Shown: piece after piece, positions 12,236 through 25,363 of the stretch
Numbering within the stretch: the stretch's first letter is position 1
How the letters are laid out: every line of letters begins with the position of its first letter
Translations under genes and position numbers: made by a program
Source of the DNA: Microplitis mediator
Taxonomy: Eukaryota; Arthropoda; Insecta; Hymenoptera; Braconidae
Assembly: GCF_029852145.1 (NCBI RefSeq)
Contig: NC_079978.1
Span: 992,001 to 1,056,000, forward strand
Reading direction: 5' to 3'
DNA: 64,000 bases
The notes under the pieces: model-generated
Database searches by the model: none
The model's input: the letters and a program-made list of their open reading frames with translations, nothing else
What the model was told of the DNA's origin: nothing

Positions 12236-13841
12236 CCGTGATTTTCGTGGAATTCCAAGATACGGCAATGATTTAGCGGGTCATATTTGAAATAAGTGAT
12301 AAAACCAATAATGGAGATATACATATATATATAGCGAAGGAAATAGAATTTTATGATGACGGATTTGGGATTGAATTACCAATCAACGCATAAGTTAATA
12401 ATGGCGCTGGCTCACCACTCTTCAAAGTATAAAATAAATTGTATATTTATAAATAATATTGCATAAAAAAATAACATACATATATATAATATATGACAGA
12501 GAACAAGTGAGATAAGACGAAAGGATAAGAGATAACTATATATAAAATTAAGTACATAAAAATCTATATGTAAAGAGGTTAAATTAGATTGTTAAAAAAT
12601 TCATATAATCTGTCGTGGACAAAAAATTTTATCTATATATAAATAAATATATGTATATTAATATTAATTATAAATATAAATTTTAAGGAAAGACAATGAT
12701 ATTATATATTGTTGACAAATAAGATTAGCGTCCGCGAGTGAGGCAAAACTATTAACGTTTTATCTTAGTGTCTGTTATCTGTTATCGATTGCTGAGTATC
12801 ATCTTCGTAAAAATAAAAGTTCATAGACACATAAATATTATATGCATACATATATATATATATAAATATTCATAAATAGAAAAATATCATAAACTTGCGT
12901 TATAAACATTTAATAATTTTTTGTAGTTAGAATTTAAAAGCGAGAGATTAAATAAAATCTATTGATGTTAAAATTAGAATTATATTTAGACTATAGATGC
13001 TCGTTACTGTTTTTTTTTTTGTTTTTTTTAACTATTACTAGAATATACAGCGACAAATACGGTGACACCAATCACAGGATTTAAAATTATTAAGTCTCGA
13101 CTAGCGAGATAGAACAATAATTAACTGTTTTAATTAATTTTGTTTATTAAAATAATATTTTATTGAGGGCAACAGTGCGTCTGTATGATTAGATAGATTT
13201 AAGTTTAGGGTAATCGTTTAACAGCCGTTTATCGAATGCTGCTGGGTTACCTGAGGCCATTTATCGCGCCTTTATCGCTCTTGCGAATCATTAAAATATA
13301 TATATATAATTATCTTTGAGCTTTAAGGTAATGATAATTAAACAGAATCGCGTTTCGTATTTTAATTAACGACATTCACGCTCCTACGTGCTATAAATAA
13401 AAAAATAAATACAAACAAAACTCGTATTTATTTATTTATTTTAAGTAGAACGGCTAATTAATGGAAACTGCGCGTCCATAATCATTGATAAAAATAAATT
13501 CTAAATGATTCGTTACTAGATTAAATTTAATTATTGAATCGAAGATTACAAAAAAAAATAGATAATTCAAAAAAGAAGGAAATATAAGTATACATGTATA
13601 TACTTATATTTATTAAAACAATCGACCTGGTCTTTTTATATAATTTTACAACTCGTAGGTGCATGAGGGCTAGGAGGGTAAGTGTTAATTAAATTGGGCT
13701 CTTAAAAATTATCCGTGACTAGAGATTTATTAAATTTAAAAATTGGGAAATTTTATAATATTTAAAATTTTTGAAAAAATAAAAATGAAAAAAAATTTGC
13801 ATAGTCGTGTGAAAAATGTAGACAATTTGTTTTGCGCAGGA

Positions 13842-14056
13842 AAAATAGCTTCACGGCAAGCAATGCACGACGAGCAAGGATGATTCGGAAAAGGAGCTTT
13901 CTACTGCGTACCTGACAGTAATCACAGTTTGAACAATAAGGTCGATATTACACTCACATACAATCACTGTTGTGCTCGTGATGTCAACGAGAATGCCGAG
14001 AAGCTGGTTTTCCTTTAATGTACCGCGGAAGATACGGTCCTCCTTGCAAATATTAG
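13842..14056 (+). other. Possible noncoding exon-like island
   Basis: A GC-richer block is bracketed by an acceptor-like TTGCGCAG and a donor-like GTAAGCG on the plus strand inside the gene desert. All three forward frames contain stops within it, so if transcribed it is noncoding or UTR. Evidence is only composition plus splice-like edges. Confidence 0.2.
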
Positions 14057-17000
14057 GTAAGCGTCAAAGAGATGAGTTGTTATCAGACTATAAAAAAAAT
14101 AAAAATTTTTTAAAAATCCACAAAACAACAAACCAACAGCCAATGACTAATGACATTTTAAATTCTAAATCTAGACAATTATCCATTATAAAATACGTTT
14201 ATTTGTTATTTCGGATAGTTTATCATTACTTATAGTGTGTTATTGTGGTTTGCTTATTATCATTACTGTTACATAACTTAGATTTTTTCAAATTACTCGC
14301 TTGATACCTACTCCACTGCCACGCAGAGTCTGTGCATGTCTCTTTGGTGGTCCCAATTAAATCCAACTACCGTAGAAATATTTTTTTATCGATTAAATAT
14401 CCCTTTATAAACCAACAGCAACAACAACCACAAAAATTAAAAACGTAAACTATAGATAGAACAATAGTAACTCTCCGGTTTACCTTGGCCTACTGAGGTA
14501 ATCTCTTTTTAATGAAAGGAATAGACAATTGTATAAAAAAAATAAAAAAAAGTCTAATGTGTTGATGCGTATTTTCGTTTCACATTTAAAAATAATAATA
14601 TATATATATATATCTACGAGTTGTTTATTTATATAAAAGTTTCAACGAAATTAAATGTGATTTACTAGCCAAATATATATATAAAAAAAAGTACAATAGT
14701 TAGTTTGTACAATCACATTTAATTTTTAGCGTCGATTTTTTTTTTAATTAAATAATAATTCATATGCCAGCACATTCACCATGATTAATCGTTGATACAT
14801 AAATATGTGTAACGTATCTACATATTGAAAAAAATAATAGTTAATTGTAAATCGTAAAATATTAATTAAATATAGGTATATAAAATACAGAAATATATAT
14901 ATATAAAAAAGAAAACATGCACGCGTATTAAATTAATCTACATTGTTACTAGTACAGAAAAAAAATACGTGTGTATGTATAAGATGGTCATATTATTGTA
15001 AAAGAATTGTAAGTTGTAGAGAAAAAGTTATAATCGTAAATTTTTGATGTCATTAATAATTAAAATCATTTGTCGTTAATGGTAGAAATCATTTATTAAT
15101 AATTATTGGCTAATGATAAATACAAAAAAATATATATATATGTCTAAATATATATATGTATACAATAGCTATAGAAAATGAAATACAAAAGATGAATGAA
15201 TATTTTGCACGCTGGGCAAAGTTAATTACAAATGAGTAGTAATCAGGGAAATGAATTAGGAATTGAAGTAAACTCAGCAGTGAACGAAAATAATAATGAT
15301 AATAAAGGGAAAAATATTTAAAAAATATATAAGATCGTGATATAATGAAATTTTAAATCAATAATAGCAACAATAATAATTATATTAGTTATATAAAATA
15401 AATAAAATCTTATTACCATCTCAAGTGACATTGTCACGTTACTTGGCTGTGTGTGCTAGGCTACATCATTTCTCATAAATCCATCACTTTCTTACTCTAT
15501 TAATTGAATCAACTAAAAATTTATTTGTCGAACAATTAACATATTAATATATATAAGAATTAATTAACGAGTCAAATTTTGTAGTTTTAGGATTAAAAAT
15601 CATTGTCATTCTCATTGTCATCATTCATCATTAATAAATATCATTAATCATTTTTTATTTTTTTCATCTAACCATTTCCTATTTCTACATCGTCATTGTC
15701 ATTATATTAATATATTATATACCTATAAATATTATATTCATTGTTAATGAATATCATAAATCATTTTATTATTTCGTTAATCATTTCCTATTTTTTATCA
15801 TCAACTAATTCGGAATATTTCATTCGCAGTGTCATTGTAATTGTCATTTATTAATAAAATAATAATATAATAAAATATGAGAAAGGGAAAATATGAACGA
15901 AAAAGAAAAAAAACGAGCGAGCGAAAGAGAGAGAGCGAGAGAGAACGAGAGAAAGTGATATGTAAAAAACGAAAAAAAGGTATATTGAATTATTGTAAAT
16001 TAAAAATATATATGTCACTAATTATATATATATAAATATATATGATCCATCAATTATATTGAGTGCCATAATGAGAGCACGTTTTCATTCTTCCTCTAGA
16101 ACGTGACTACAGTTGTTGTTAAATTGGTTAACAGTGATATTAGCTGTTAATAAATATTACATAATATATATATATGTATGTATATATAAATACATATACA
16201 TTATATTTATATTTTACAATAATCAGATTAATTAATATAGTTATCATGAATTTTTCATCATCATTAAATGCATTAATCGAAAATTATTTAAAAAAATACT
16301 GAATGGTGCTGATGAATTTATAAAAATATGAGAAATATATATATGGAAAAAGAGTTTAATAAAGTCAACAAATATAAAGAAATAGAAAAGCGATTAAATA
16401 TATATGTATGTATATTTAGAAAACGTATTAATTTTTCGTATTTCAAATAATATATATATTAATTTTATTTTTTCATATTATAAATATATTTATATATATT
16501 TTATTTTTTTTTTTATTTACATAGAGAATTTATTATTTAACGGTTAAAGTAATCACTGTTAATTAAAGTAATACATATATATATAAATATATAAAATGAA
16601 TAAAATAATTATTTATCACACATTGCATTGCATAGAGAATAATTATACGGTCACAAATTAAAAACAAATTTATATAACACATCGCACTTGTTGACAATAG
16701 ATTTTAATTAAATGTTCAATTTTATCGGATAATTACATATATAAAAGTTAAAATAAATGAAAAGTTTAATTGCGTGATGGAAAATATTTCTTAGTTACAA
16801 TGAGAAGATAAAAATTTTGAATAATTATAAAAAAAATTATATTAGTTTGTTGGATCATATTTTTAAATTTTAATTAACGCACTTGCGAATTTAAATTTAT
16901 AATTGCCAAACTTAATGGGCAATAAAATTAAAAAAAAAATAAAAACAAATCTATTTATATTAACACAGAAAGAGAGAGTGAGAAATAAAAATAATTATAA

Positions 17001-19824
17001 ATAAAGAGCCTAAGATTCATGTAGTCGCTGTACATCAATTACATCACTGTTAATAATATTTAAAATCGTTAATGCATCACTTTCATTAATTTTAATAATA
17101 ATTATAATAATAAATTACGATTTATCGATAATCAGTGCCGATCAAAAAAGGCGAAGGAAGTGTTCAGGCGGTAAAACCAAATGAAATAAAACAAATATAT
17201 AATATTTAAAAAAAATTATAATGGTGAGAAGGGTTGTACAAAATTGTACGTAATGTTATTTCGTGTAAGACAGGAGTTATAGATTTAGGTTGTTAATACG
17301 GTAATATTATTTTCGGTAAGAATAGTCTAAATATTTCAAAAAAATATAACTCTATTAAAATTTAAGAGTACAGAAAAATCTATTATGAGAAAAAAAAAGT
17401 CGATAAAATTGTTGTTAAATGTAGCGTGTAGAAGCTCGGGGATAAATATTAATTAAAAAATAATAATAATAATAATAATAATTAAGTACCTTGTTGAGTA
17501 TAAGTATATGCATAAAATAATGTTTTAGTGATAAATGGCTAAATAACTGTCGAGCAAAATGTCTAACGATTAAGAAGATTTTTAAAATCTAAGGCACGAT
17601 AAATTGGCGCAAAAAAAAAATATATATATCTATAAATCGTAAGCGGTAAATTGCAGATCGCTTGAACTCCTCACGAAATAATAATGATTATAAATATAAA
17701 AAATGAAAAGTGAATTACATAAATTTAAAAAATATAAGTAAGAATGTTATTAACTCTAAATAGATGTGATTAAATTTTTTTTTTCGCTGGTAATTAATGT
17801 GACTGTACGTCAAAAAAGTCTTATTATAATTCTTATCTCTCTAGATAAATGTTTTATTAACTCTTGAACCTCTCTCTTCTTTTTGTGTAGTAGATTATTA
17901 TTATTATTATTAATATTGTGCGACGCGATGCAATGTACTAAAATCCGATATACATACAATTATTAGCGTTTATTGTTACGTTTACGATAATTACATACAT
18001 TTGCATATACATAGTATTGTATATGTATATGTCTGTGTATGATAATAACGAATTCGAGCAGGTTACTATGTGCGATAAAATACTGCAGTTGTAGTTTGTA
18101 TATACCTGGGAATCATTCGTTAGTAATTTAACGCGTATGATCAAGTATTGTACTTTACATTCCTTTGGCTATAATTGTAATTTAAGAACTTTAAGAAAAA
18201 AAAATTTTTTCTCTTGTACCCCGTGTATCACACAATCAAATCGTTTGTCGCCTTTATCACATGTGTCATCGCGTCCAACAAATGACAAAAAAAAAATATA
18301 ATAATTTATTGATTAAATAATTTTATGATAATTTTATTCTTCAATTTAAAAATTAGAATAATATAAAAATAATTCTATTAAAAAAAAAAAAAAAATAAAC
18401 AATCAAAGAACATAAATTTTTTTTTGTCAATTGATCATATGCTTGTTCTATTTATATATTTCTTAAAGTCATTAAATCATGCTTCTTTATTCGCTTACCT
18501 TAATTTCTTCATCATTAATAATAAAAAAAAAATACTTTAATCAACACCTTTTATTTCATTTCATTACCTACATTTTTTTTTTTTTATTAAATATTTTCAA
18601 TATATATTTATGATTATCATGTTTACCTGTGGAAATAAAATTGTAAGCACAAACGCCATGTAAAAAAAAAAAATCTAAACTACATCCTCACTCTTTCTAA
18701 ATGCGTGACAAAATAAAATCTATATTTATTATAAATTAAAATTCCGTGGATAAATAAATTACATGCATCTCAATATATTAAAATAAATGTATTAAATACT
18801 TGAGTGTTGTTGATTAATGATCAATGAAAAAAAAAATAAACGCAATAATTAACTCGCTTCACGAGATTAAAAAATGAAATCAAGTTCGATATATTAATCA
18901 CCGTAGAGCGTATTACTAATAAATAAATAAATAAAGTAATTAATTAATGAATAATTAAATTATTATTTAACAGTTCATTGATCAAACAAAATGTCATGCA
19001 TAGGATAGTAAGAGTTGAATAATTTTAAATTTTCAAATTTATTTTAAAAGTACCATATATTTGTTTTTTAATGGAAATTTAATTACCATGCATCACATGG
19101 CTTGCCAATTTGTTAAATATTTTATCATTTTTATTTCATCCCATACACATATATATTTATATAAATATTTTAATTAAATTCACAATTGCTATATTTTTAA
19201 ATTATTTTTTTTTATCGTTCCATTTCCCCAGGATATTTAATATCTCGGGGCTAAATTGTTATTGATATAGATTGTAATTATAGTTATTATTATGATTATT
19301 ATTACTATATATTATTATTGCAAGAAAAATATTACAAAAAAAAAAAAAAACTAAAAAAAAAGAAATCTATTTTAATATATATTATTCTACATTTTAACAA
19401 ACGTTTATTTGCATCCACGAATTGTTAAAAGTTGATCATTTCATAAATTTATTATTATTTTTAATTATTAATTTAATTTTTTTTTATTTTTTTTTTCTTA
19501 ACTTTTTTTTCAATCATTTAAATGTTAAATATTAATAAAGTATAAAATATAATATATATATTAACTATTTTCATTCATGAAAAGCATCGTTACCTGTATG
19601 ACAAGTGATCATAAGAGCATAATAAACAATCGCTCATTAACTGCATTCTGTTGTTATTCATTTCACAACCCGGCCAACACCATTTATATATCCATGTTTC
19701 CATTTAATTCAACAGCGTCGCAAGGTCATCATTATTCACATTACTCTTCACTGCAAGCTCTCTTTATACGTAATTAAAATTATAAATAAATATATATATA
19801 TATTTATTAATTAAATGATAAATA

Positions 19825-20132
19825 ATGAGTGGGAATGTAGCTGACGTTTGTCAATTTTTTAAATTTTGAATAAATAGATTTATTTGAAATGCGTTTTTAA
19901 ATATTTGAAAATAAGTGCGCGCATTTAAAGGATTTTCAAATTGAGACAATTAACAATTTTCGGAAGTTATTGACAACTAAGTAAAAAAAAAAAAATGCAC
20001 ATGTAGAAAATTGAAAAATCCGAAAATTTTAAATTGTCTATCAACTTCAGGATCATAAACTTAAGGGTCATTATGTCCAGAATATTTCTTCAAAATTTGA
20101 AAATTGACTCATGTCTACTACATTACACTCAT
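19825..20132. repeat. Palindromic MITE, family B, with family A fragment inside
   Basis: The ends are ATGAGTGGGAATGTAGCTGAC and the near complement GTCTACTACATTACACTCAT, matching the family B element at 25575. Between about 19941 and 20055 it holds an internal segment that ends CAACTTCAGGATCAT, the terminus of family A, so one element seems to have inserted into or recombined with the other. Confidence 0.7.
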
Positions 20133-20223
20133 ACATAAATATTAATAAATTTTTTAATAACTTTTCTTTATAAAATAACTTGTTACTGCGTCTTAGGTTT
20201 AATTTTTTTAAATTGAATTAAAG

Positions 20224-20407
20224 AAGATTCTAAAATTAGCTGACGTCTAATTTTTGGATTTTTCCAAAAACGATGAATTAAAAAAAAAATATTTAAATAA
20301 ATTGCTCATGTAGTTTTTTAAATTTTCTACATGTGCATTTTTTTTTTAATTAATTTGTTGAAAAAAAATTCAAAAATTGTTTATTGTCTGCTAATTTCAG
20401 GATCGTA
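20224..20407. repeat. Palindromic MITE, family A
   Basis: A diverged copy: left end AGATTCTAAAATTAGCTGACG, right end GTCTGCTAATTTCAGGATCGT, with the shared core TTCTACATGTGCA near the middle. Noncoding. Confidence 0.75.
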
Positions 20408-22947
20408 ATTAAAGAGCGTTATAATTATTAAGATATGTTAAATTAATTATAATGTCAAATTTACTCATGTTATTAATCAAAGTCAGAAAGGTTTTATTTA
20501 TTTTTTTTTTAAATTATTATAAATAAAATAAGTTAATAATAAATATGAGAAATACCTTTCTGTACTTTAAAAATGTACAAAAAAAAATTAATTGTTTAGT
20601 AGAAATGTACAAAAGTAATTATTGTAAAAAAAAAATCATACGATAATTATTAAATTATTATTATCATTATCATCGTAAGATAATTAGGGGATTGTGATAG
20701 AGTGTAAATTATGTTGTATTTAAAAAAAAAATAAGAAATAATTGTAACATGAGATATTATGACATATCGTATTAATTATTAGTTATTAGTAATTAGATAT
20801 CGAAGAGCGAAGAACAAAAATAAAATAATTAGTGTAAATATTTTTTTTTTCTGCATCGTTAATAACTTTAACGTCACTTATATAAATTATGCATTCCATT
20901 TATTAATTATTTTGTAGATGTTAATTAAAAATTATAAAATACTAAAAAATATAAATAATAATACAAATAATTAATAACAAAAACGGCACTAGTCAATAAA
21001 GTAAATGTATTTTTTTATGAAAATTATTTTTAAAATAAATATTCTATTAATAACAATTTTATATCGAGAATCTCAAGTTAAAAAAAAATAGCGGTGCGAT
21101 TTAAAATAATTAAAAATTTAATTTTTATACATAATCTAGTTGTAAATGGGTAAGTAATTAACGGTAAAAATAATTACACAATAATTCTATTACACAAATT
21201 AGTTTATTTTCTATAAGCATAAACATTACACATTTATTTTTACTTATAAAATAATTTTTTTTTTTTTTTTTTTTTTTTTTCTTACAAATATCTATCAAAT
21301 TCTTATCAATTGTTATTATCATACAGACTTTAATTTGTGTATTTTCAATTGTCTAAGACAAAACTTTGGAAAATAATCTACTATTACATTTACTTTCCAT
21401 TAATAATAATAATAATTAGGACCGAATTATTGTGATATAAAATAATCGTATAAACTTTCACTATTGCTATTTAATCATGCGATAAATAATGACATTTATC
21501 AATGTTAATTATTACTATATATATTTATATTTATATATATTTATTCTCTTTTTATTTATTTTCGTTTCTCTATTTTTGTAATCAATATTTTTAAAATCTA
21601 TTGCTATATTTTGTGCCTTTGATTTATTTAACTCAATTTTGTTATATTTACATACGACATTATTGGGTTCTTTTGTACGTTTATTTTAAATATCAATCAC
21701 TGTTTTATCTATTTTTTTTTATTTTATCTCATATATATTTATTTATCAGTAATGCGTCATTCTGTATTAACTTTTAGTGTTTAATTAAATAATTATTATT
21801 TTAAATTATTTAAAAAAAGCTGACAGTACACTACGTCATCTGTATTATCAACATATCTAACATACATACGCTCACATTAACTCGCATTGCATACAATCAG
21901 AAATTATAAATTAATTTTATATATTTAATATATAATTTTTTTAATTTATCAAGGGCAATTTATATTAAAAAATTTTATATTGACTCAAGTATTTGTTGTA
22001 TTTAATTATTGGTATTAAAAAAATATCAATGGCAATAACGGAAGCTCATAAAATATTTAGACTATTGATTCAATTTTTTTTTAATAACAAAAAAATTTAA
22101 TCACAATAATGGAGTTATCAGATAAATTATTTTTTAATAACAAGAGAAAATATGAATTGAAGATAATTGATAAAAAAAAAATATGGAGGAAGATCTTTTG
22201 TACTTTCCATATCTTAAAATAACTAAGATATGGCGTTGAGCAGAGCCATTATTTTTTTTTATCTTCATCCATCTCTATTTGTCTTTATTATTATTATTTA
22301 CTTCTAATGGAAATATTTTCAATTACATTGACAAAAATATCATATATATTAATTATCATTTTCATTTTATTTATTTTAAAGTTTTCTACTACTAAGTATA
22401 AACCCTAGAAAATATTTTATTTATAATAAAATTAATAACCGGTAAATGCAGTAAAAAAATATTAAGATTAAAAAAATATAATAGTTTAAGTTAAAAAAAT
22501 ATTTTATAACAAATAAAAATGAACTAGGCCAATGTCATATATCACGTATAGTAACGACTTAAAAAATAAATTGGTAAGATGATAATCATTTTGATTCATA
22601 TAATAATCAATCACTATTTTCATATCATTTTTTTTTTGTTTTTTTTTTTATTTTTTTTATTATTAGTGACAGCCGAGCAATAGAGAATAAAATCCCTAAA
22701 AAATAAAAAAATATTTGTTGATACCCGTAGTTTCGAATACTTTGGCGCGGAATGAGTTAACTACCAGTTAAAAACTATTGCATAAAATATGTGTCCTGTA
22801 ATGGATGTAAATTGTCAATTATTTGTATTAAATAATTTTATTCTCTATCGTTTACGAGCTGGATAATAAAATCAGGACCACCTAGCACTTCTTACTTCTA
22901 ATAATTTATAATAATTAGAACAAGAAGAGGGTGGTCTGCCTTGCTTG

Positions 22948-24421
22948 CTACTTGGTCGCTTCTGGAGGACAGTCAGGCTGATTATTAGGATGAGCTGCTG
23001 TAAACGCCGGGTGGTTTTCTAAATGACGATCGACCCTGAGAATTGTTGGAAAAGGTCTCAGGTCAACGTGAAACCTCCTTGCGTTAAATATTTGCGGTAC
23101 TAAGCAACAATCTGCTAGAGTTATTTCATCTCCCACGCAATATTTGCCAGCACTAGACGACAATAATTTTTCAACAGCTGAAATTACAAATATTTTCAAT
23201 TACCATTAAATTTACTCAACAGGTTTTTCATTTATAAATAAATTACCTGTAAATCCACGTGTAATCCAATGCTGCGCCCATTCTTTTTTACGTTCCTCCC
23301 CGACATAAATTAAAACAACTAAATTTTGTAGCGGCTGAATACCACTTGATATAACTTCGCATATTTCTCTAACTCTAGCTCTTTTAACAGGATCTGCCGG
23401 CAGTAAAGGCCGATGTGGTCGTGTTTCTTCCAAGTATTGCATAATATTTAACTATTAAATAAAAGTTTAACATGTTTACGCTGATTATAATTTATCACGC
23501 ATCCCAATTATCAACAGTACGATAATAAATTAATTATTTTTTAAATTACACATCACTATTGCTATTACTTACTGATTCTATTAACGTATGATTATCAATA
23601 TGAAGTGCCGGAACCTGTTCCATCGGATTAATCTCTCTATATTCATTGCAATGTTGCTCGCCGCCAGCTTTTACTAAACTTACTGGTTTTATATCATATG
23701 GAATTTCTTTTAAATTCAGAGCTATAAAAAAAAAAATTAAAAAAAATCAATTAACGTCAATCACTTTTTATATATTTTTAAAACCAACACAGTAATAAAA
23801 ATAATGATTTTTAAAATAAATAAATGATCCTGAAGATAGCAGACATTTAAAAATTTTTGAACTTTTATTTTTCAACAAATCAATGGCAAAAAAATAAACT
23901 AAAAATATGCACATGTAGAAAATTTTAAAAACTACAGGTGCAATTTTTTAAAATATTTTTTTTTTATGGTTTATCGTCTAAAAAAAAGTCCAAAAATTAT
24001 CAGACGTCTGCTAACTTCAGTATCATATAAATAAAAGTAATTAACATACCAATTCTCACCCTCCATGAACAAGAGCTCCGCCAATATGAGTACAGTACCG
24101 GCTACAAATATAAAAAATAATAATTTGATATCAAATATTCATAAATTAAAATAATTATCAATACATACAATATTTGTTGCCATTAAAAAATTAATTAACA
24201 CTAAAAAAAAATAATAATAATAACAATAAGAGTGTAAATAAATTTAAATGTAAATTATAAGTGCACTGTAATTGTCAAGCGAAAGTAAATCACCGGCAAA
24301 GGGGTTGAGTGTCTGCAACCTCGCGAATAAAAATTCATCATCAATCCATTAATATATACATATATATAATATATAGAATATTAAATATTTTAAAAAACAT
24401 TACCTTGCCCATAACGGACAT
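22948..24421 (-). CDS. GSTZ1: Maleylacetoacetate isomerase, zeta-class glutathione S-transferase
   Basis: Exons 24421-24404, 24101-24050, 23721-23573, 23451-23247 and 23177-22948 encode 217 residues, the usual family length. It isomerises maleylacetoacetate to fumarylacetoacetate in tyrosine and phenylalanine breakdown, with glutathione as cofactor. The zeta-class signature SSCSWRVRIALNLK is split across exons 2 and 3 and contains the catalytic Ser-Ser-Cys. INPMEQVPAL and the IMQYLEETRP helix follow, then a C-terminal GDEITLADCCLVPQIFNARRF. The first exon is only 18 bases (MSVMGK), chosen because its donor and the next acceptor keep phase 0 and lead directly into PVLYSYW. A family A MITE sits in intron 2. 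The gene is divergent from the small membrane-protein gene at 25364. Confidence 0.93.
23824..24026. repeat. Palindromic MITE, family A, in GSTZ1 intron 2
   Basis: The termini are ATGATCCTGAAGATAGCAGAC and GTCTGCTAACTTCAGTATCAT. The core has ATGCACATGTAGAAAATTT followed by its partial complement AACTACAGGTGCAATTTTT. Noncoding, about 203 bp. Confidence 0.88.
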
Positions 24422-25363
24422 TCTGCCAGATAATTATAAATCGGACGGATAACCCAGCAAATAAATGACAAATAAAATATTTATCCTGGCGTATGTGTAC
24501 GTTGTGTTGTAAGAAATATCTTTGAAAAAAAAAAAATTTATAATACAGTCAACGCGCGAAACTGTTTCTCCTTCCACCTTTTATTCGACTCCAGACATCC
24601 CATTCCACTGGTAAAACCAGACGCGATATTATTCCACAGCATCAGCCAATCCCAATCAACTACCAGATACCTCAACCTCGTAATGTCAAATTAGTTTACC
24701 CGCCCTCGGTATTTTCACTTCTCATTGTCATCGTTCACTGCCTCGACATTAATTACTGACAACCAATCATCTGTCAGTTCGAATTATTTTATTCGATCTA
24801 TAAAATTAAAATTAATTTAATTATCACTTAAACTGGCAGTAAATAAATAAATTAATGGAAGACCAGATTTACGTTCACTTGAAAATGGAGTTTAATTTAT
24901 ATTTCATGACCGGGTTCTGTTATTGATTGACACTCCTGACATTTATATCCAATAGAAAATGTTACTATCATAAACTACTATTATAAAAGAGTATATATGT
25001 GTATATATGTAGTAAATAAGTCTTGTAAGTATGTACTTATATAAATTGCATATGAGCACGAATTCAAAATAATTTGGCAACCGCGCGCTTTTGTCGACCA
25101 TTAGAAACTAGTTTTTTTATAGGTACATATACGTAACCAACTGCTGAGATTTGTGTCAGCTATTTCGTAACTAATATTTTTAAATAATTTAAAATTTTTA
25201 TTGTCAATAATTTATTTAGATAAAAGTAATGGACATTTTATTGGCCAGATAAAAATGATAAATTTATGAGGCGGTAATTATAAGTGAGCGTAAACAAGAA
25301 TTGATTATTTGAATTAAAGGTTAAGAGTTGAGTTTAATGAAAATTTAATTGTTGACAATAAAT
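24422..25363. promoter_or_regulatory. Divergent promoter interval between GSTZ1 and the small membrane-protein gene
   Basis: This 942-bp interval separates two start codons that face away from each other. The GC content rises near 24545-24700. No TATA box or coding exon could be assigned. A shared bidirectional promoter is inferred from the arrangement only. Confidence 0.4.

Larger units (their letters stand above)
10235..22947. other. 12.7-kb AT-rich stretch, possibly including a long pasilla 3'UTR
   Basis: No protein-coding gene is recognisable on either strand. The sequence is mostly A/T with many (TA)n, (AAT)n and poly-A/T tracts, including 26 consecutive T at 21255-21280 and a GA-rich tract near 15900-15960. 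AATAAA-like hexamers are too frequent to pick a cleavage site. Neural RNA-binding protein genes often have very long 3'UTRs, so part of this may be transcribed with pasilla; that is inference. Slightly more GC-rich islands occur around 13200-13290 and 13830-14060. Confidence 0.5.

Noticed and set aside
13972..14235. 87-residue frame MLVMSTRMPRSW...
   Set aside because: It runs from a GC island into A/T sequence across a donor-like site; no family similarity; kept only as a possible noncoding exon.
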